Numbered from the stretch's first letter, positions 11,110 through 21,044 are shown. The stretch: DNA of 64,000 nt from Verrucomicrobiaceae bacterium (GCA_015075365.1 JABTUN010000004.1:558001-622000), one strand, 5' to 3'. Notes: generated by a model from the sequence alone, not told the origin. Made by a program: numbers and translations.

Positions 11110-11586
11110 ATGATCGCCCGCCTCTGCCTGCTGTCCATTGTCTCCGCCGCGTTTGTCTCCTGCACGGTGATGGAATCCAAACCCGTGGCCCTTACAGGCA
11201 CGCCGGTCACATGGCGTCATGTCTCCGAGATCGTGGACGAGGAGATCGTCCAGCACAGCGTGAAATTCCGCAACATCGGCCAGCAGGTGGTAAGCTTTGA
11301 CTACACGCTGGTGGACGACGCCTATGTGCCGCACATGGATGCCGCCGGACCGAACAGCGGCCTGGTTGAAAACCTTTATCCCGGCGCCGAGGTCCAGGTG
11401 AAAAATCCGCTCAAAGGAGACGCGGTGACCGTGCAGGTCGGCCGCGTCACGTATGGCAAGCGCAGCTCCGAGCAACTGGCGAAGACCTACAAGCCCTGGA
11501 CCATCACCCCGGCGTCCTCCGCGTCTCCTGCGGCGGGAGGCATCCTGCCGCTGCCGGAGCCGCCCCAGCCCGCACCGGGGGAGTAA
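11110..11586 (+). CDS. Small lipoprotein
   Basis: This is a 158-aa lipoprotein with signal peptide MIARLCLLSIVSAAFVSCTV; the lipobox-like FVSC predicts lipidation at Cys18. The mature part looks beta-rich (TPVTWRHVSEIVDEEIVQ, KNPLKGDAVTVQVGRVTYG) and ends in a Pro-rich tail. I do not recognise the family. It lies 36 bp after the barrel gene and 3 nt before the next gene, so co-expression is likely and an outer-membrane location is inferred. Confidence 0.75.
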   Translation: MIARLCLLSIVSAAFVSCTVMESKPVALTGTPVTWRHVSEIVDEEIVQHSVKFRNIGQQVVSFDYTLVDDAYVPHMDAAGPNSGLVENLYPGAEVQVKNPLKGDAVTVQVGRVTYGKRSSEQLAKTYKPWTITPASSASPAAGGILPLPEPPQPAPGE

Positions 11587-11589
11587 GCC

Positions 11590-12561
11590 ATGCGCCTGCT
11601 GTGTTCCGTGCTGCTGTGGCTGGCTGTGTCAGCCGCCATGGCTGCCGATGATGACGAAATCCTGCGCCGGCTGGCGGAGAAGGCGCGGCGCAGCGTGCTC
11701 GCCGGCGAACATGAGGAGGCGGTGGGGCGCTACGAGACGATTACGCGCCTGAAACCGGGCACCGACTTGTCCGCGGCGGCCTGGTGGGAGATCTCCCGCC
11801 TGCACGAGAAGCTGGGGAACATGCAGGAATCCTTCGACGCGCTGCAAATGCTGGTGACAGGCCAGCCCGGCCACTTTGAAAAAGCGCATGCGGAGCAATG
11901 GCGCCTGGTGCGCAGGATGCTGGACAACCTGGCCGAGCATGACCGCCGCGCGCGCCTGCAGGGGCAGAAACCGCCCAAGCTGGTGCAGGCTGACAAGGAA
12001 GCGCTGCTGGAAATGATGGGCGTGATCTGCCGCAACGGACCGCACAGCGAGGCGGCGGTGCAGGCCCATTTCGCCCGTGCCATGTTCATGGAGCGCGAAG
12101 GGCGGACGGAGGAGGCTTTGAACCAGCACGAGGAGTTCCTGGAGCTGTATCCGGAGCACGAGCTGGCGGATGACGCGGCATGCCAGACAGCCTACATCCG
12201 CTACAAACAGTGGCGTGGCATGCGCGGAGACGCGCCGCGCCAGCGCCAGGCCGCGCAGGACGCGCTGAACTGGTTCCTCACACGCTATCCGGAGAGCGAA
12301 CGCGCCTCCCTGGCCTTCACCTGCCTGCGGGAGATGCAGGCCGCCGAGCGGAGGGAGCTGGAGAGCGTGGCGCGCTTCTACGAGTCACGCGGAAAGCCGG
12401 AGGCGGCGCGGTTGTACTACCGGAAACTGGCGGAGATGAATCCCGAGCTGTTGAAGGATGACGGGCCGCTGCGTGCCAAGCTCCTGGAGGCCATCCAGCG
12501 TGACCCGGCGGCAGGAGTTCCGGTCCTCGGAGCCGAGCGCTCCAGGACGCCTAAAAAGTGA
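11590..12561 (+). CDS. Secreted TPR-like protein
   Basis: The 323-aa protein has a cleavable signal peptide (MRLLCSVLLWLAVSAAMA). It then consists of tetratricopeptide-like helix pairs from about residue 20 to 315 (EEAVGRYETITRLKPGTDLS, EEALNQHEEFLELYPEHELA, EAARLYYRKLAEMNPELLK). The spacing resembles periplasmic YbgF/BamD-like scaffolds, but there is no lipobox Cys and no firm family match. It starts 3 nt after the lipoprotein stop, so the two are translationally close. A periplasmic adaptor role next to the outer-membrane barrel is an inference. Confidence 0.75.
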   Translation: MRLLCSVLLWLAVSAAMAADDDEILRRLAEKARRSVLAGEHEEAVGRYETITRLKPGTDLSAAAWWEISRLHEKLGNMQESFDALQMLVTGQPGHFEKAHAEQWRLVRRMLDNLAEHDRRARLQGQKPPKLVQADKEALLEMMGVICRNGPHSEAAVQAHFARAMFMEREGRTEEALNQHEEFLELYPEHELADDAACQTAYIRYKQWRGMRGDAPRQRQAAQDALNWFLTRYPESERASLAFTCLREMQAAERRELESVARFYESRGKPEAARLYYRKLAEMNPELLKDDGPLRAKLLEAIQRDPAAGVPVLGAERSRTPKK

Positions 12562-12574
12562 CGAAATCGTTCAC
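12558..12574. promoter_or_regulatory. Operator-like palindrome GTGACGAAATCGTTCAC
   Basis: This imperfect palindrome overlaps the stop codon of the TPR gene and lies 180 bp upstream of the next gene (12753). It matches the sites at 10207, 30209 and 32405. The remaining spacer to 12752 shows no other clear element and may hold the promoter of the downstream block. Confidence 0.35.
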
Positions 12575-12752
12575 ATTGGCTGATTGGCTTGATGCCTGGT
12601 TTTCGGTCCCATCGGCACGTTCCTGCACCCAGGTGACAAACATGTTCCGATGCATCATTGGCGGCGTGTTTGGCGATGGGGCAACAGGGGCGGCGCGTCT
12701 CCGGACGCATCAGACAAATCTCTTCCCACCGACACACCACCCAAGCCAACAC

Positions 12753-13751
12753 ATGAAGCCCACCCTTCGCAAAAACATGCTCCTCGCGCTGTTCGTCGCC
12801 GCCTTCGGCGCCGGCACGGCATTCGCGGGTGATCCGCCCGTGAGCCCCACGAGCGGTGTCATCCAGGTCTCGCTGCCTCCTTCGGTCACCTCCGCGCTGG
12901 CGGTGCCGTTTGCGAAAAGCGTGCCGATCGGCGGAAAAATCACCAGCGTCTCCGGCACGACGCTCGGTGTGGACCAGACGCTGACGCCCGGCGCGCTGAC
13001 GAATCACTCAATCTACATCGCCACCCAGGTCGATCCGGCCGCCGCCGGCGCCTACGGGCGCATGGTGCGCATCACCGGCAACACCGCCACGGAGATCACG
13101 ACGGAAACCGCGATCACGCCGGTCGTCGGTGATGGTTTCGACATCATCGAAAACCACACGCTTGAGTCCCTGTTTGGCGCGGCTCCGTCCACGGTGGCGC
13201 TGACCACCGGCAGCTCGCTGGCGCTGTCGGATGTCGTTTACATCGAGAATGGCGGCGTGTTCACGGGTTACTGGCACCGTTCCGGCCAGGGCTGGAGGCT
13301 CCAGTCTGACTCGACAGGCACCGGCCCCAGCCAGAACGCCGTCTCCATTCCCTATGGCAAGGGTGTTCTCGTGGCCCGCAAGGGCGGCACGAGGACGGTG
13401 ACCATCGCGGGCGAGTCCCTCACGGGACGCTTCCGCCCCGTCACCGCCGGCTCCGGAGCCACCAACCTGCTCAACAACGTGTTCAGCGTGGACACCACGC
13501 TCGGTACCAGCGGGATTGATCCCTTCATCACCAAGGGCAGCAGCGCGACGCTTTCCGACGTGCTCTACATCGAATCCGGCGGCGTGTTCACCGGCTACTG
13601 GCGCAAGAACACCGGCAACTGGTACCTGGAGAGCGACACCACCGGCACCGGGGCGACGCAGAACTCCGTCCCCATCCAGCCCGGCAAGGCGCTCCTCTTC
13701 AAGGACCGCGGAGCCGCCGGTTTTGCCTTCCCGCAGCCCTTCAAATCCTGA
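12753..13751 (+). CDS. TIGR02597-like secreted protein
   Basis: The 332-aa protein has a signal peptide (MKPTLRKNMLLALFVAAFGA...AFA). It has the beta-rich layout of a verrucomicrobial paralogous family I know as TIGR02597: N-terminal SGVIQVSLPPSVTSALAVPF, then two copies of a module with LSDVVYIENGGVFTGYWHRSG and LSDVLYIESGGVFTGYWRKN, each followed by an AVSIPYGKGVLV or SVPIQPGKALLF segment. Function is unknown. The start at 12753 begins the signal peptide; an earlier in-frame ATG at 12558 overlaps the previous stop and adds no plausible sequence. It precedes a PEP-CTERM protein and a beta-helix protein on the same strand. Confidence 0.7.
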   Translation: MKPTLRKNMLLALFVAAFGAGTAFAGDPPVSPTSGVIQVSLPPSVTSALAVPFAKSVPIGGKITSVSGTTLGVDQTLTPGALTNHSIYIATQVDPAAAGAYGRMVRITGNTATEITTETAITPVVGDGFDIIENHTLESLFGAAPSTVALTTGSSLALSDVVYIENGGVFTGYWHRSGQGWRLQSDSTGTGPSQNAVSIPYGKGVLVARKGGTRTVTIAGESLTGRFRPVTAGSGATNLLNNVFSVDTTLGTSGIDPFITKGSSATLSDVLYIESGGVFTGYWRKNTGNWYLESDTTGTGATQNSVPIQPGKALLFKDRGAAGFAFPQPFKS

Positions 13752-13799
13752 TTACAGCCCGCTGATTCAAAACACCCACCGCTTCAACCTCATCCACTT

Positions 13800-14462
13800 A
13801 TGAAAAAGTCATTCATCGCCCTCTTCCTCCTTCTTGGAGCCTCCGCTCTTCCCGCCGCCACGCTGCTGCATGACAACAGCTTTGGCCTGCGCACCTCCGG
13901 CGGCTCCGCCCTCAGCTCTGGCGTCGTCCGCTACGGCTATTTTGTCTCCGCGCCCTCCGGCGCCGAAACTGTGACCGACCTCAACAACGCCTTCACAGAG
14001 ATCGCCAGCTACAACATCACCACCTCGACCTGGTCGGGTGCCACGAACTCGTATGCGAACAACACCTCCTACCTCTCCGGCGCCGGTGCCAGCCGCAACT
14101 ATGACGACACCCCGCTCAACAACGCGGATGTCGGCACGGACATCGCCTCCTCGCCGATTTACGCCTGGGTGCTGAACAACGCCACCATCGGCTCCGCCAC
14201 GGAGCAGGGCATCTTCAGCGCCGCCGCGTTCGGTTTCACCTGGACGGACGCCCAGCAGCCTGGCTCCACGGATTCCGTGTTCAGCTTCGACCTGGGCAGC
14301 GCGGACGGCATGGTGGCCCACATCGGCACCGCGGTGCTTGATCCCTCCCTCGGCGGTCATCAACTCGCCTCCGTCGGCGTCATTCCAGAGCCTTCCAAGG
14401 CCATTTTTGGCTTCATGGGCCTCTCCGCCATGCTGTTCCGCCGCCGCCGCGCCGCCAAATAA
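13800..14462 (+). CDS. PEP-CTERM sorting domain protein
   Basis: The 220-aa exported protein has an N-terminal signal peptide (MKKSFIALFLLLGASALPA). It ends in a PEP-CTERM signal: IPEPSKAIFGFMGLSAMLF followed by RRRRAAK, meaning a PEP motif, a hydrophobic segment and an Arg cluster. In known systems exosortase removes this tail and the protein goes to the surface or exopolysaccharide matrix. The middle is low-complexity, Ser/Ala/Asn-rich and probably beta-structured, and no catalytic domain is visible. No exosortase gene is present in the window. It is followed 60 bp later by the beta-helix protein. Confidence 0.85.
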   Translation: MKKSFIALFLLLGASALPAATLLHDNSFGLRTSGGSALSSGVVRYGYFVSAPSGAETVTDLNNAFTEIASYNITTSTWSGATNSYANNTSYLSGAGASRNYDDTPLNNADVGTDIASSPIYAWVLNNATIGSATEQGIFSAAAFGFTWTDAQQPGSTDSVFSFDLGSADGMVAHIGTAVLDPSLGGHQLASVGVIPEPSKAIFGFMGLSAMLFRRRRAAK

Positions 14463-14522
14463 GCGCGGTTCCAATTCTCCATCCCCATTCTCCCCTTTCA
14501 GCAACTCGCACCGAACTTGCTC

Positions 14523-16445
14523 ATGAAATTTTCCAACTCCCTCGCGGCCATGCTCGCCGCGCTCTCCCTTTGCGGCGCCGCCCAGGCTGCCTTTGTGAAC
14601 ATCGGCGTCGCCAACGGCGCCAATGACACCGCCACCGGCATTGTCGATGGCAACCAGATCACCACGGACCAGCGCTGGACGCGTGACAACGTGTACCTGC
14701 TGCGCCGCGTGATCTTCGTCACCAATGGCGCCACGCTCACCATTGAGCCCGGCACCATCATCCGCGGTGTCACGGCCACCATGGCCGGCTTCGCCTCGGA
14801 GCCCGGCGCCCTGGTGGTTTCCCGCGGCGGCAAGGTGGTGGCCAACGGCACGCCGACGGATCCGATCATCTTCACCTCCATCGACGACAGCAATGTTCCC
14901 GGCGGATTTGCCACCATTCCGGAGACTTTCACGAACACCGCCGGCACGGTCACCACGATCCGCACGGGCACCACGCCCGCGCTGGCCAATGGTGACTACG
15001 ATCCGGACGGCCCCACTGGCGACAGCGGCTTCTCCAAGGCCGCCCGCTGGGGTGGTGTGGTGATCTGCGGCCGGGGCCACGTCGCCGCCAACACGAGCGC
15101 AGGGCCGGACGCCAACGCGGACGGCATCGCCGACGACCACGCCACGATCTTCAACGACACCTTTGGCGGGCAGAACCAGAACGTGGGCGCCGACTTCCCG
15201 GAAGGCATGTCCACCAACCTGGCCACGACGGTCTATAACTCGCCCAACGCCCTTTACGGCGGTCTCAATGACAACGACAACAGCGGCGTCCTCCGCTTTG
15301 TCTCCATCCGCTACGGCGGTTTCGTTCTCGGTGATCCTACCATCGGTAACGAGATCAACTCGCTGACCATGTGCGGCGTGGGCCAGGGCACGGTGCTGGA
15401 GCACGTCGAGTCCTTCCAGAACCTGGACGATGGGTTCGAGTGGTTCGGCGGCAAGCTCAACAGCCGGTTCCTCTTCTCCATCGCCAACCAGGACGACTCC
15501 TTTGACGGTGACGAAGGCCACCGCGGCGTTGGCCAGTTCTGGCTCGCCGCGCAGGGTGAGATCGACACTGGTGCACCGAGCGCCCGCGCCGGTTTCACGT
15601 TCAACGATCCGATCGGCCAGAACAACACCGGCACGGACTACCAGTATGACAAACTGATGGAATGGGACGGTCCTGAAGCCGACAATGCCGACCGCCTGCC
15701 CATGACTGACGTCAAGGTGTACAATGCCACCTATCTGGCCGGGGATACCAAGAAACAGGGCTTCTCCATTGTGAAAGAGGCCCAGGTGAGCGTTCACAAC
15801 GCGGTCGTGGAGCGTGCCAGCGCGGTCAGTGCCGCCGCCCAGTCCGGCACCGCCGGCACCATCACCACGCTGCTTACCCTGAACAACATCCACTCTTTTA
15901 CCACGGCCACCACGGGCGCGGCGGAGATCGGGTCGGTCACCAGCGGCGGATTCACGGTGCTCAACAACACCAATTTCACCGAGGAGTCTGCCTCATCGAT
16001 TGTGACCCCCTGGTATCCGGCCGGCTTCACGGCCAACCCGATCTACACCAAGAACGGCTTTGATCCGCGTCTGGCCCCGGCAGCCGCCGCCCGCACGGAG
16101 GACGGTCCCACGCCGCCCGCCGGCATGGTGCAGATCACCTCCGCCGGTGCGTTCCGGGACAACAACCACCTCTCCGGCTGGTCGTCCCTGGAGTTCCTGC
16201 AGACGCTGCCCCTCACCAATCTGGCGCGTCCGTTGCTGACCATCGGCACTTCCGGCTCCAATCCGACGGTGTCCTGGACATCCGCCGGTTCGGGCATCAA
16301 GTATGTCGTGGAGAAGTCCACGGACGGCAAGGTCTGGACCCCGGTGAACAGCGGCACGCCCATCTCCGGCACCGGCACCCTCACCCACACGGACACCACC
16401 ACCACTGTGGGTGCCGCAGTGACCTACCGCGTTTACGGCCTGTGA
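14523..16445 (+). CDS. Secreted beta-helix-like protein
   Basis: The 640-aa protein starts MKFSNSLAAMLAALSLCGAAQAA (signal peptide). The TTG 6 nt upstream is less likely as a start. Residues about 40-100 (RWTRDNVYLLRRVIFVTNGA, LTIEPGTIIRG, VVSRGGKVVANGTPTDPIIF) and the body closely resemble secreted right-handed beta-helix proteins often found in Bacteroidota. The C-terminus (about 560-640; TVSWTSAGSGIKYVVEKSTD, then VWTPVN) resembles a domain common at the ends of verrucomicrobial secreted proteins. Asp/Asn-rich loops may bind Ca. No catalytic motif is recognised. The strong hairpin at 16490 closes this transcription unit. Confidence 0.75.
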   Translation: MKFSNSLAAMLAALSLCGAAQAAFVNIGVANGANDTATGIVDGNQITTDQRWTRDNVYLLRRVIFVTNGATLTIEPGTIIRGVTATMAGFASEPGALVVSRGGKVVANGTPTDPIIFTSIDDSNVPGGFATIPETFTNTAGTVTTIRTGTTPALANGDYDPDGPTGDSGFSKAARWGGVVICGRGHVAANTSAGPDANADGIADDHATIFNDTFGGQNQNVGADFPEGMSTNLATTVYNSPNALYGGLNDNDNSGVLRFVSIRYGGFVLGDPTIGNEINSLTMCGVGQGTVLEHVESFQNLDDGFEWFGGKLNSRFLFSIANQDDSFDGDEGHRGVGQFWLAAQGEIDTGAPSARAGFTFNDPIGQNNTGTDYQYDKLMEWDGPEADNADRLPMTDVKVYNATYLAGDTKKQGFSIVKEAQVSVHNAVVERASAVSAAAQSGTAGTITTLLTLNNIHSFTTATTGAAEIGSVTSGGFTVLNNTNFTEESASSIVTPWYPAGFTANPIYTKNGFDPRLAPAAAARTEDGPTPPAGMVQITSAGAFRDNNHLSGWSSLEFLQTLPLTNLARPLLTIGTSGSNPTVSWTSAGSGIKYVVEKSTDGKVWTPVNSGTPISGTGTLTHTDTTTTVGAAVTYRVYGL

Positions 16446-16489
16446 TGGCAGGAGGCTCCGCCCTCACCCGGAAACGATCCCACAACACC

Positions 16490-16528
16490 TTCGGGGGGCG
16501 GCACCGCAGTGCCGCCCCCCGAACCTTT
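16490..16528 (+). terminator. Rho-independent terminator
   Basis: A perfect 15-bp GC-rich stem (TTCGGGGGGCGGCAC at 16490-16504, complement at 16509-16523) with a CGCA loop is followed by CCTTTTCC. It lies 45 bp after the beta-helix gene stop and 27 bp before the next start, separating the secreted-protein genes from the TonB block. Confidence 0.85.
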
Positions 16529-16554
16529 TCCAATCTGATTCACCCCTTTTCATC

Positions 16555-17790
16555 ATGAAAGCACCGCTCTTCCTCGTGTCACTTGTTGTCGCCCCATGGC
16601 TTGTTGCTGCCGAGCCTCCGGCTGCTCCCATTCCTCCGGAGGTCCAGACCTTGCTGGATGAAGCGGCCCGGCGCGGCCCCGGTGAGATCGTTCTCGACCG
16701 GAAAGACCCGCTGGCCGCCGCGTGGCATCTTGCCCGCCAGATCTCCGGCGATCCAGATGCCGCATGCTGGCAGCAGTTCCGCTGCGTTCAAGCGATGGCG
16801 GAGGCTGGAAAGACCCATGAGGCGGCGGCGAAGGCCCAGGAAATCGCCGACTACCGCTCCGCGCTCGGCAGCTTGAACTGCGCCGAGGCCTGTCTGGATG
16901 CGCGGGATGAAAAGAGGGCGCTCGAACTCGTCCGCCGTGCCGAGCAGGGCATGGACTCCTTCAAACCCTGGCAGCAGCAGGTGCTGCAGGTACGCATGGC
17001 CGCGATCGGTGCCCAGGCAGGCTGGGATGACGCGCGTGTGGATGAGTGCCTTCGCGACCTGGAGTTCGAGGGGGACCGCTTTGGCGCACGGATGCTTGTC
17101 CAGGTGCGGCGCATGCTGCGAAACAACGCCTATGACCTTGCCGCGCTGCGCAAATGCCTGGAAGAGCGCCCTCAAAAGAAGGCGCCAGTGCCGGAACTCG
17201 TCGAGGCCGCGCAGCTTTTGCTGCGGCTGGCACCGCCACCGTCTGAAAAAGCCGGGGATGGCCTGCTGTCCGGCTTGATGACCGGATTTGACGAGTTGCT
17301 GCGCCAGTCGGAGAGCCACTCAGGCCAGGCATGGCTGAAACGGGCGGCTTTCTGGCATGCACGCGGAGACAAGGACCAGGCCACCGCCGCCCTGACGCGC
17401 GCGCAGCAGCAGACCGGCTGGCACCTGGACGGCGCGGGAGAGATGTATCACCAGATGGCCCTCCTGTGGGATCTACGCGGGTCGAAAGACGCGGTCCGGC
17501 CGTTCTTCGAGGCATTGGAAGCCAAAGCCCGCGCGCTTCTGCCCATGTACCGCCCGGCGGCGCTGGCCTGGCTCGGCGCTTGCTGCCACGTTCTGGGTGA
17601 GGAAGCACGTCATGATGTGTTGATGAACGAGGCGCTCCAGGAGGCCGCCGCCAATGAGAACCCCCGCATGCGCCTGATTGGCTGCGTGGAGATCTGCCTC
17701 TGCCATGCCCGCACGGGCCGTCCCCTGTCCGAAGAACTCGTCACGGGCCTCCGCTCCGTGCTCGTTGGCTCGCCGGTGGCGGCCCGATAA
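16555..17790 (+). CDS. Exported helical-repeat (TPR-like) protein
   Basis: The 411-aa protein has a signal peptide (MKAPLFLVSLVVAPWLVAAE). The rest is all-helical with TPR-like repeats (GKTHEAAAKAQEIADYRSAL, KRALELVRRAEQGMDSFKPW, KDQATAALTRAQQQTGWHLD). No enzymatic motif is seen. It sits right after a terminator and upstream of the TonB-dependent receptor, at the head of the TonB gene block, where TPR proteins are also found in TonB2-type clusters. The 136-bp gap to the receptor has a weak inverted repeat CTGTTCC/GGAACAG at 17809-17835 and no clear promoter. Confidence 0.75.
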   Translation: MKAPLFLVSLVVAPWLVAAEPPAAPIPPEVQTLLDEAARRGPGEIVLDRKDPLAAAWHLARQISGDPDAACWQQFRCVQAMAEAGKTHEAAAKAQEIADYRSALGSLNCAEACLDARDEKRALELVRRAEQGMDSFKPWQQQVLQVRMAAIGAQAGWDDARVDECLRDLEFEGDRFGARMLVQVRRMLRNNAYDLAALRKCLEERPQKKAPVPELVEAAQLLLRLAPPPSEKAGDGLLSGLMTGFDELLRQSESHSGQAWLKRAAFWHARGDKDQATAALTRAQQQTGWHLDGAGEMYHQMALLWDLRGSKDAVRPFFEALEAKARALLPMYRPAALAWLGACCHVLGEEARHDVLMNEALQEAAANENPRMRLIGCVEICLCHARTGRPLSEELVTGLRSVLVGSPVAAR

Positions 17791-17926
17791 GGCCTTTTCG
17801 TGACGCTTCTGTTCCGCTTTTCAGCTTGGGAACAGATCATGCACCCTGTCATGCGCGGTGTTTGAAACTCTTTTGTCACTCTAATGGCGTTGTCCGGGAG
17901 GCGGCGTTGCACACATACCACGCGGC

Positions 17927-20900
17927 TTGAACATCTTCTCCGCCCGCCGTTTCTCCTCCCTTTCGCCGCTCGTCCGCCTGACCGGACGCGTGTGGATGCT
18001 CGTGTGGATGCTCGGGGCAGGCGCCGCCGCCGTTCATGGTCAGGGTGCCGCCGGCGGCCTGCGCGGCAGCATCCAGGACGCGGACTTTTTCATGCCGGTG
18101 CCGGGCGTGCAGATCATGCTGGAGGGCACCTCTTTCACCACCCAGACGGACAATGAGGGCCGCTTCTTCCTCAACGACCTCCCGGCTGGACAATACGCCG
18201 TCCTGGCCCGCAAAAGCGGCTACATCAGCGGCCGCCGCGCAGGCATCGTGGTCAGCGGCGGATCGGTGCGGGAGGTCAGCCTCGACCTGACCGCCGAGGT
18301 GGTGGAACTGGACGACTTCATCGTCGAGGCCGCCCTGGAGGAGGAACTGGAGAGCCCGGCGCTGACTTTTGGCGCTCCCCTCCAGACCATGGCGCAGGCA
18401 CTCCGGCCTGAACTCCTCAAGGCCAGCGGCTCCGGCGGCAACATCGGCTCCGCGGTCAGCCGCATGACCAGCACGGCGGTGGTGGACAGCCGCTACGTCG
18501 TCATTCGCGGTCTCAGCGACCGCTACAACGTCGTCGTTCTCAATTCCGCCCGCCTGCCCAGCTCGGATCCTGACAAGCGCGCGGTGAACATTGACATCTT
18601 CCCCACCGGCCTCGTCGAGACCCTCGTCAGCTCGAAGACCTACGTCCCTTGGATGCCCGGTGAGACGACGGGCGGCTATCTGAACGTCGTCACCAAGCGC
18701 CTGCCGAAGGAGCCGTTTCTTAATTTCTCCATTTCAACCGCCCACAACACCAACACCACGGGCAGGTCCGATTTCCTCAGCTACAAGGGCGGCGGCACCG
18801 GATTCCTGGGCACCAGCCGGGAACGTGCCATGCCAGATGGGCTCAATTCCTTGAATCTGCCTTTCGATGCCTCAGCACTTACACCTAATTACACGATCCC
18901 CACCGTCGGCTCCCCCACGCCGGAGAACGCCGAGAAGCAGCAGCACTCCGCCAACCGGTTGACTGCCGCTCAACTGCTGGCGGACCGGCCCATGGGCGTC
19001 ACCACCAAGACCGCGCCGGAAAACTTTTCCTTCAGCCTGATCGGCGGCACGACCATCCCTGATTTCCTGGGCGCGGATCTCGGCCTCGTCGGCGGAGTGA
19101 CCTACGCCAAGCGCTACACCATGGAGGAGGGCATCCGCGGGCGCGGCGAAGTCGGCGGCGGGCAGATCAGCAATTTCTACCTGGAGGACTTTGCGCGCGG
19201 CCAGGAGTCCCTGCTCGCAGGCGGCCTGCTCAGCGCCGCGCTGGACTGGGGGAACGATGTCGTCACCCTGACTTGGTTCGCCAACCTCGCCGCGGATGAC
19301 GAGGCTGTCTTTGGACTCGGTGAGAACCTCAACGTCGCGCCTGCCACCATCGGCAACGGCATCCCTGTCCGCGAGGAGTTTGCCAACGGCAATGCAACGA
19401 TCTTTCGCGAGGCCTTGGGATACACGGAGCGCTGGCTGCAGACCTTCCAGCTCACCGGCGAGCACGAGTTGGCCGACTACAACGACATCAAGCTCAGCTG
19501 GCAGATGGCCTACAGCAATTCCTACCAGGATCAGCCGGATCTGCGGAAGTCCTTCGTCGCCTTCCAGCCAGGGATTGGCTATATCGCCCCCGGCGACCCC
19601 AGCCCGCCGGAGCATGAGCGTGTGTGGCGGCGTGTCGATGACTCGAACTACTACATCGGCCTCGATCTCGAAGTGCCCTTCATGGACGGCAAGGAGGGGG
19701 AGGACCGGGTGAAATTCAAGTTCGGCGGGGTCATGGACCGCAGCAGCCGGCGATATGTGAGCGAGAATTTCGAGTACATCGCCGGTTTCACCCCCACGAT
19801 CGCAGGACTCTCCGGCATCAGCCCTGATGACTCCCAGGGACTCACTTTCGCCGACCAGCTCGGTCAGGCCGACCTCATCGATGTCACGACCTCCGCCTCG
19901 CGCCGCCCGCCGGGAACGACCTTCACGGACAACCTGTATCTCGTACGCGGACGCAGCACGCAGCCGACGGAGCGCTACACCGCCTCCCAGATCATCACCG
20001 CCGCCTATGCCGCCACCATCGTCAACATTGGCGACGACCTGGAGTTCACCGTCGGGGCGCGCCTGGAGTCCACTGACATGCGCTTCAAGGTCGAGGGCAT
20101 CGACCTGCTGGACCCCAACCAGGGCGCCGGCGCCATCCTGCGCAAGAACGTCATCACCGGCGAGGATCTGGGCGTCGATGAGGTGGCCAACCCTTCCATC
20201 GTCCGCACGGACCTGCTCCCCGCGCTCTCCGCGAAGTGGGCGCTCACCGATCATGTCAACCTGCGCAGCGCCATCAGCCGCACCGTCGCGCGCCCCACCT
20301 TCAAGGAAATCGCCCCCGCCTTCACGCGTGATCCGGCCAGTGGCGAGCTCTTCGTGGGCAATGTGAAGCTCGACATGTCCAGCATCATCAACTACGACCT
20401 CCGTGTCGAGTATGACATGGGGCGGGGCGACATGTTCGCGGTCAATTTCTTCGCCAAGCGCATCACCAAGCCCATCGAGCAGATCAACCTCGACATCTAC
20501 AACTCCGCGCTCAACGAGGAGCGCGCGATCGTCTATGGTCTCGAGCTGGAGCTCGCCAAGAACCTGGGGTTCATCCCGCTGCTGGAGAACGTGACTTTCA
20601 GCACCAACTACGGCTACGTCTTCTCGCGCGTGGACCTCACCCCGCAGAGCGAGGCGCTGCGCACCGCCGCCGGCCTCTCCCGGGAACGCGCCCTTCAGGG
20701 CCAGCCGGAATACACCTTCAACGCCTCCCTCACCTACGACAACAAGGACAGCGGCTTCAGCGCCGGAGTGCTCGTCAATGTCACCGGCAACCTGCTCTAT
20801 GCCGTGGGCGGCCAGGTCGGCACGCGCACCACGCCGGATGTGTTCCAGCGTCCCTATACCTCCGTGGATGCCTACATTTCCAAAAAAGTCGCCCCGCACT

Positions 20901-21028
20901 GGGAGCTGCAGTTCCGCGCCTCCAATCTCCTCGATGCCACCCGCCGCCGCGAATATGCGGACGGCATCCCCTACAGCGTCACGGAGAACGGCACCACCTA
21001 CAGCCTCGGCCTTGCCGGCAAATGGTGA
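17927..21028 (+). CDS. TonB-dependent outer-membrane receptor
   Basis: The 1033-aa receptor has a leader region with hydrophobic VWMLVWMLGAGAAAVHGQ, then a carboxypeptidase-regulatory-like domain (about 45-118: GGLRGSIQDADFFMPVPGVQ, TQTDNEGRFFLNDLPAGQY). The plug follows (about 120-260: VVDSRYVVIRGLSDRYNVVV, then SKTYVPWMPGETTGGYLNVV), and then a long beta-barrel ending SLGLAGKW with terminal Trp. The start is uncertain: TTG at 17927 is the first in frame, and GTG 17990 or ATG 17996 would give a shorter signal peptide. It imports an unknown ligand using energy from the ExbB/ExbD/TonB genes immediately downstream. Confidence 0.93.
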   Translation: MNIFSARRFSSLSPLVRLTGRVWMLVWMLGAGAAAVHGQGAAGGLRGSIQDADFFMPVPGVQIMLEGTSFTTQTDNEGRFFLNDLPAGQYAVLARKSGYISGRRAGIVVSGGSVREVSLDLTAEVVELDDFIVEAALEEELESPALTFGAPLQTMAQALRPELLKASGSGGNIGSAVSRMTSTAVVDSRYVVIRGLSDRYNVVVLNSARLPSSDPDKRAVNIDIFPTGLVETLVSSKTYVPWMPGETTGGYLNVVTKRLPKEPFLNFSISTAHNTNTTGRSDFLSYKGGGTGFLGTSRERAMPDGLNSLNLPFDASALTPNYTIPTVGSPTPENAEKQQHSANRLTAAQLLADRPMGVTTKTAPENFSFSLIGGTTIPDFLGADLGLVGGVTYAKRYTMEEGIRGRGEVGGGQISNFYLEDFARGQESLLAGGLLSAALDWGNDVVTLTWFANLAADDEAVFGLGENLNVAPATIGNGIPVREEFANGNATIFREALGYTERWLQTFQLTGEHELADYNDIKLSWQMAYSNSYQDQPDLRKSFVAFQPGIGYIAPGDPSPPEHERVWRRVDDSNYYIGLDLEVPFMDGKEGEDRVKFKFGGVMDRSSRRYVSENFEYIAGFTPTIAGLSGISPDDSQGLTFADQLGQADLIDVTTSASRRPPGTTFTDNLYLVRGRSTQPTERYTASQIITAAYAATIVNIGDDLEFTVGARLESTDMRFKVEGIDLLDPNQGAGAILRKNVITGEDLGVDEVANPSIVRTDLLPALSAKWALTDHVNLRSAISRTVARPTFKEIAPAFTRDPASGELFVGNVKLDMSSIINYDLRVEYDMGRGDMFAVNFFAKRITKPIEQINLDIYNSALNEERAIVYGLELELAKNLGFIPLLENVTFSTNYGYVFSRVDLTPQSEALRTAAGLSRERALQGQPEYTFNASLTYDNKDSGFSAGVLVNVTGNLLYAVGGQVGTRTTPDVFQRPYTSVDAYISKKVAPHWELQFRASNLLDATRRREYADGIPYSVTENGTTYSLGLAGKW

Positions 21029-21044
21029 ACCGCTTTCCCCTCTC

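Noticed and set aside
12558..12752. Longer N-terminus for the TIGR02597-like protein
   Set aside because: It would put a charged, non-signal sequence in front of an obvious signal peptide.
17884..17926. ATG at 17884 as receptor start
   Set aside because: It is out of frame with the receptor.
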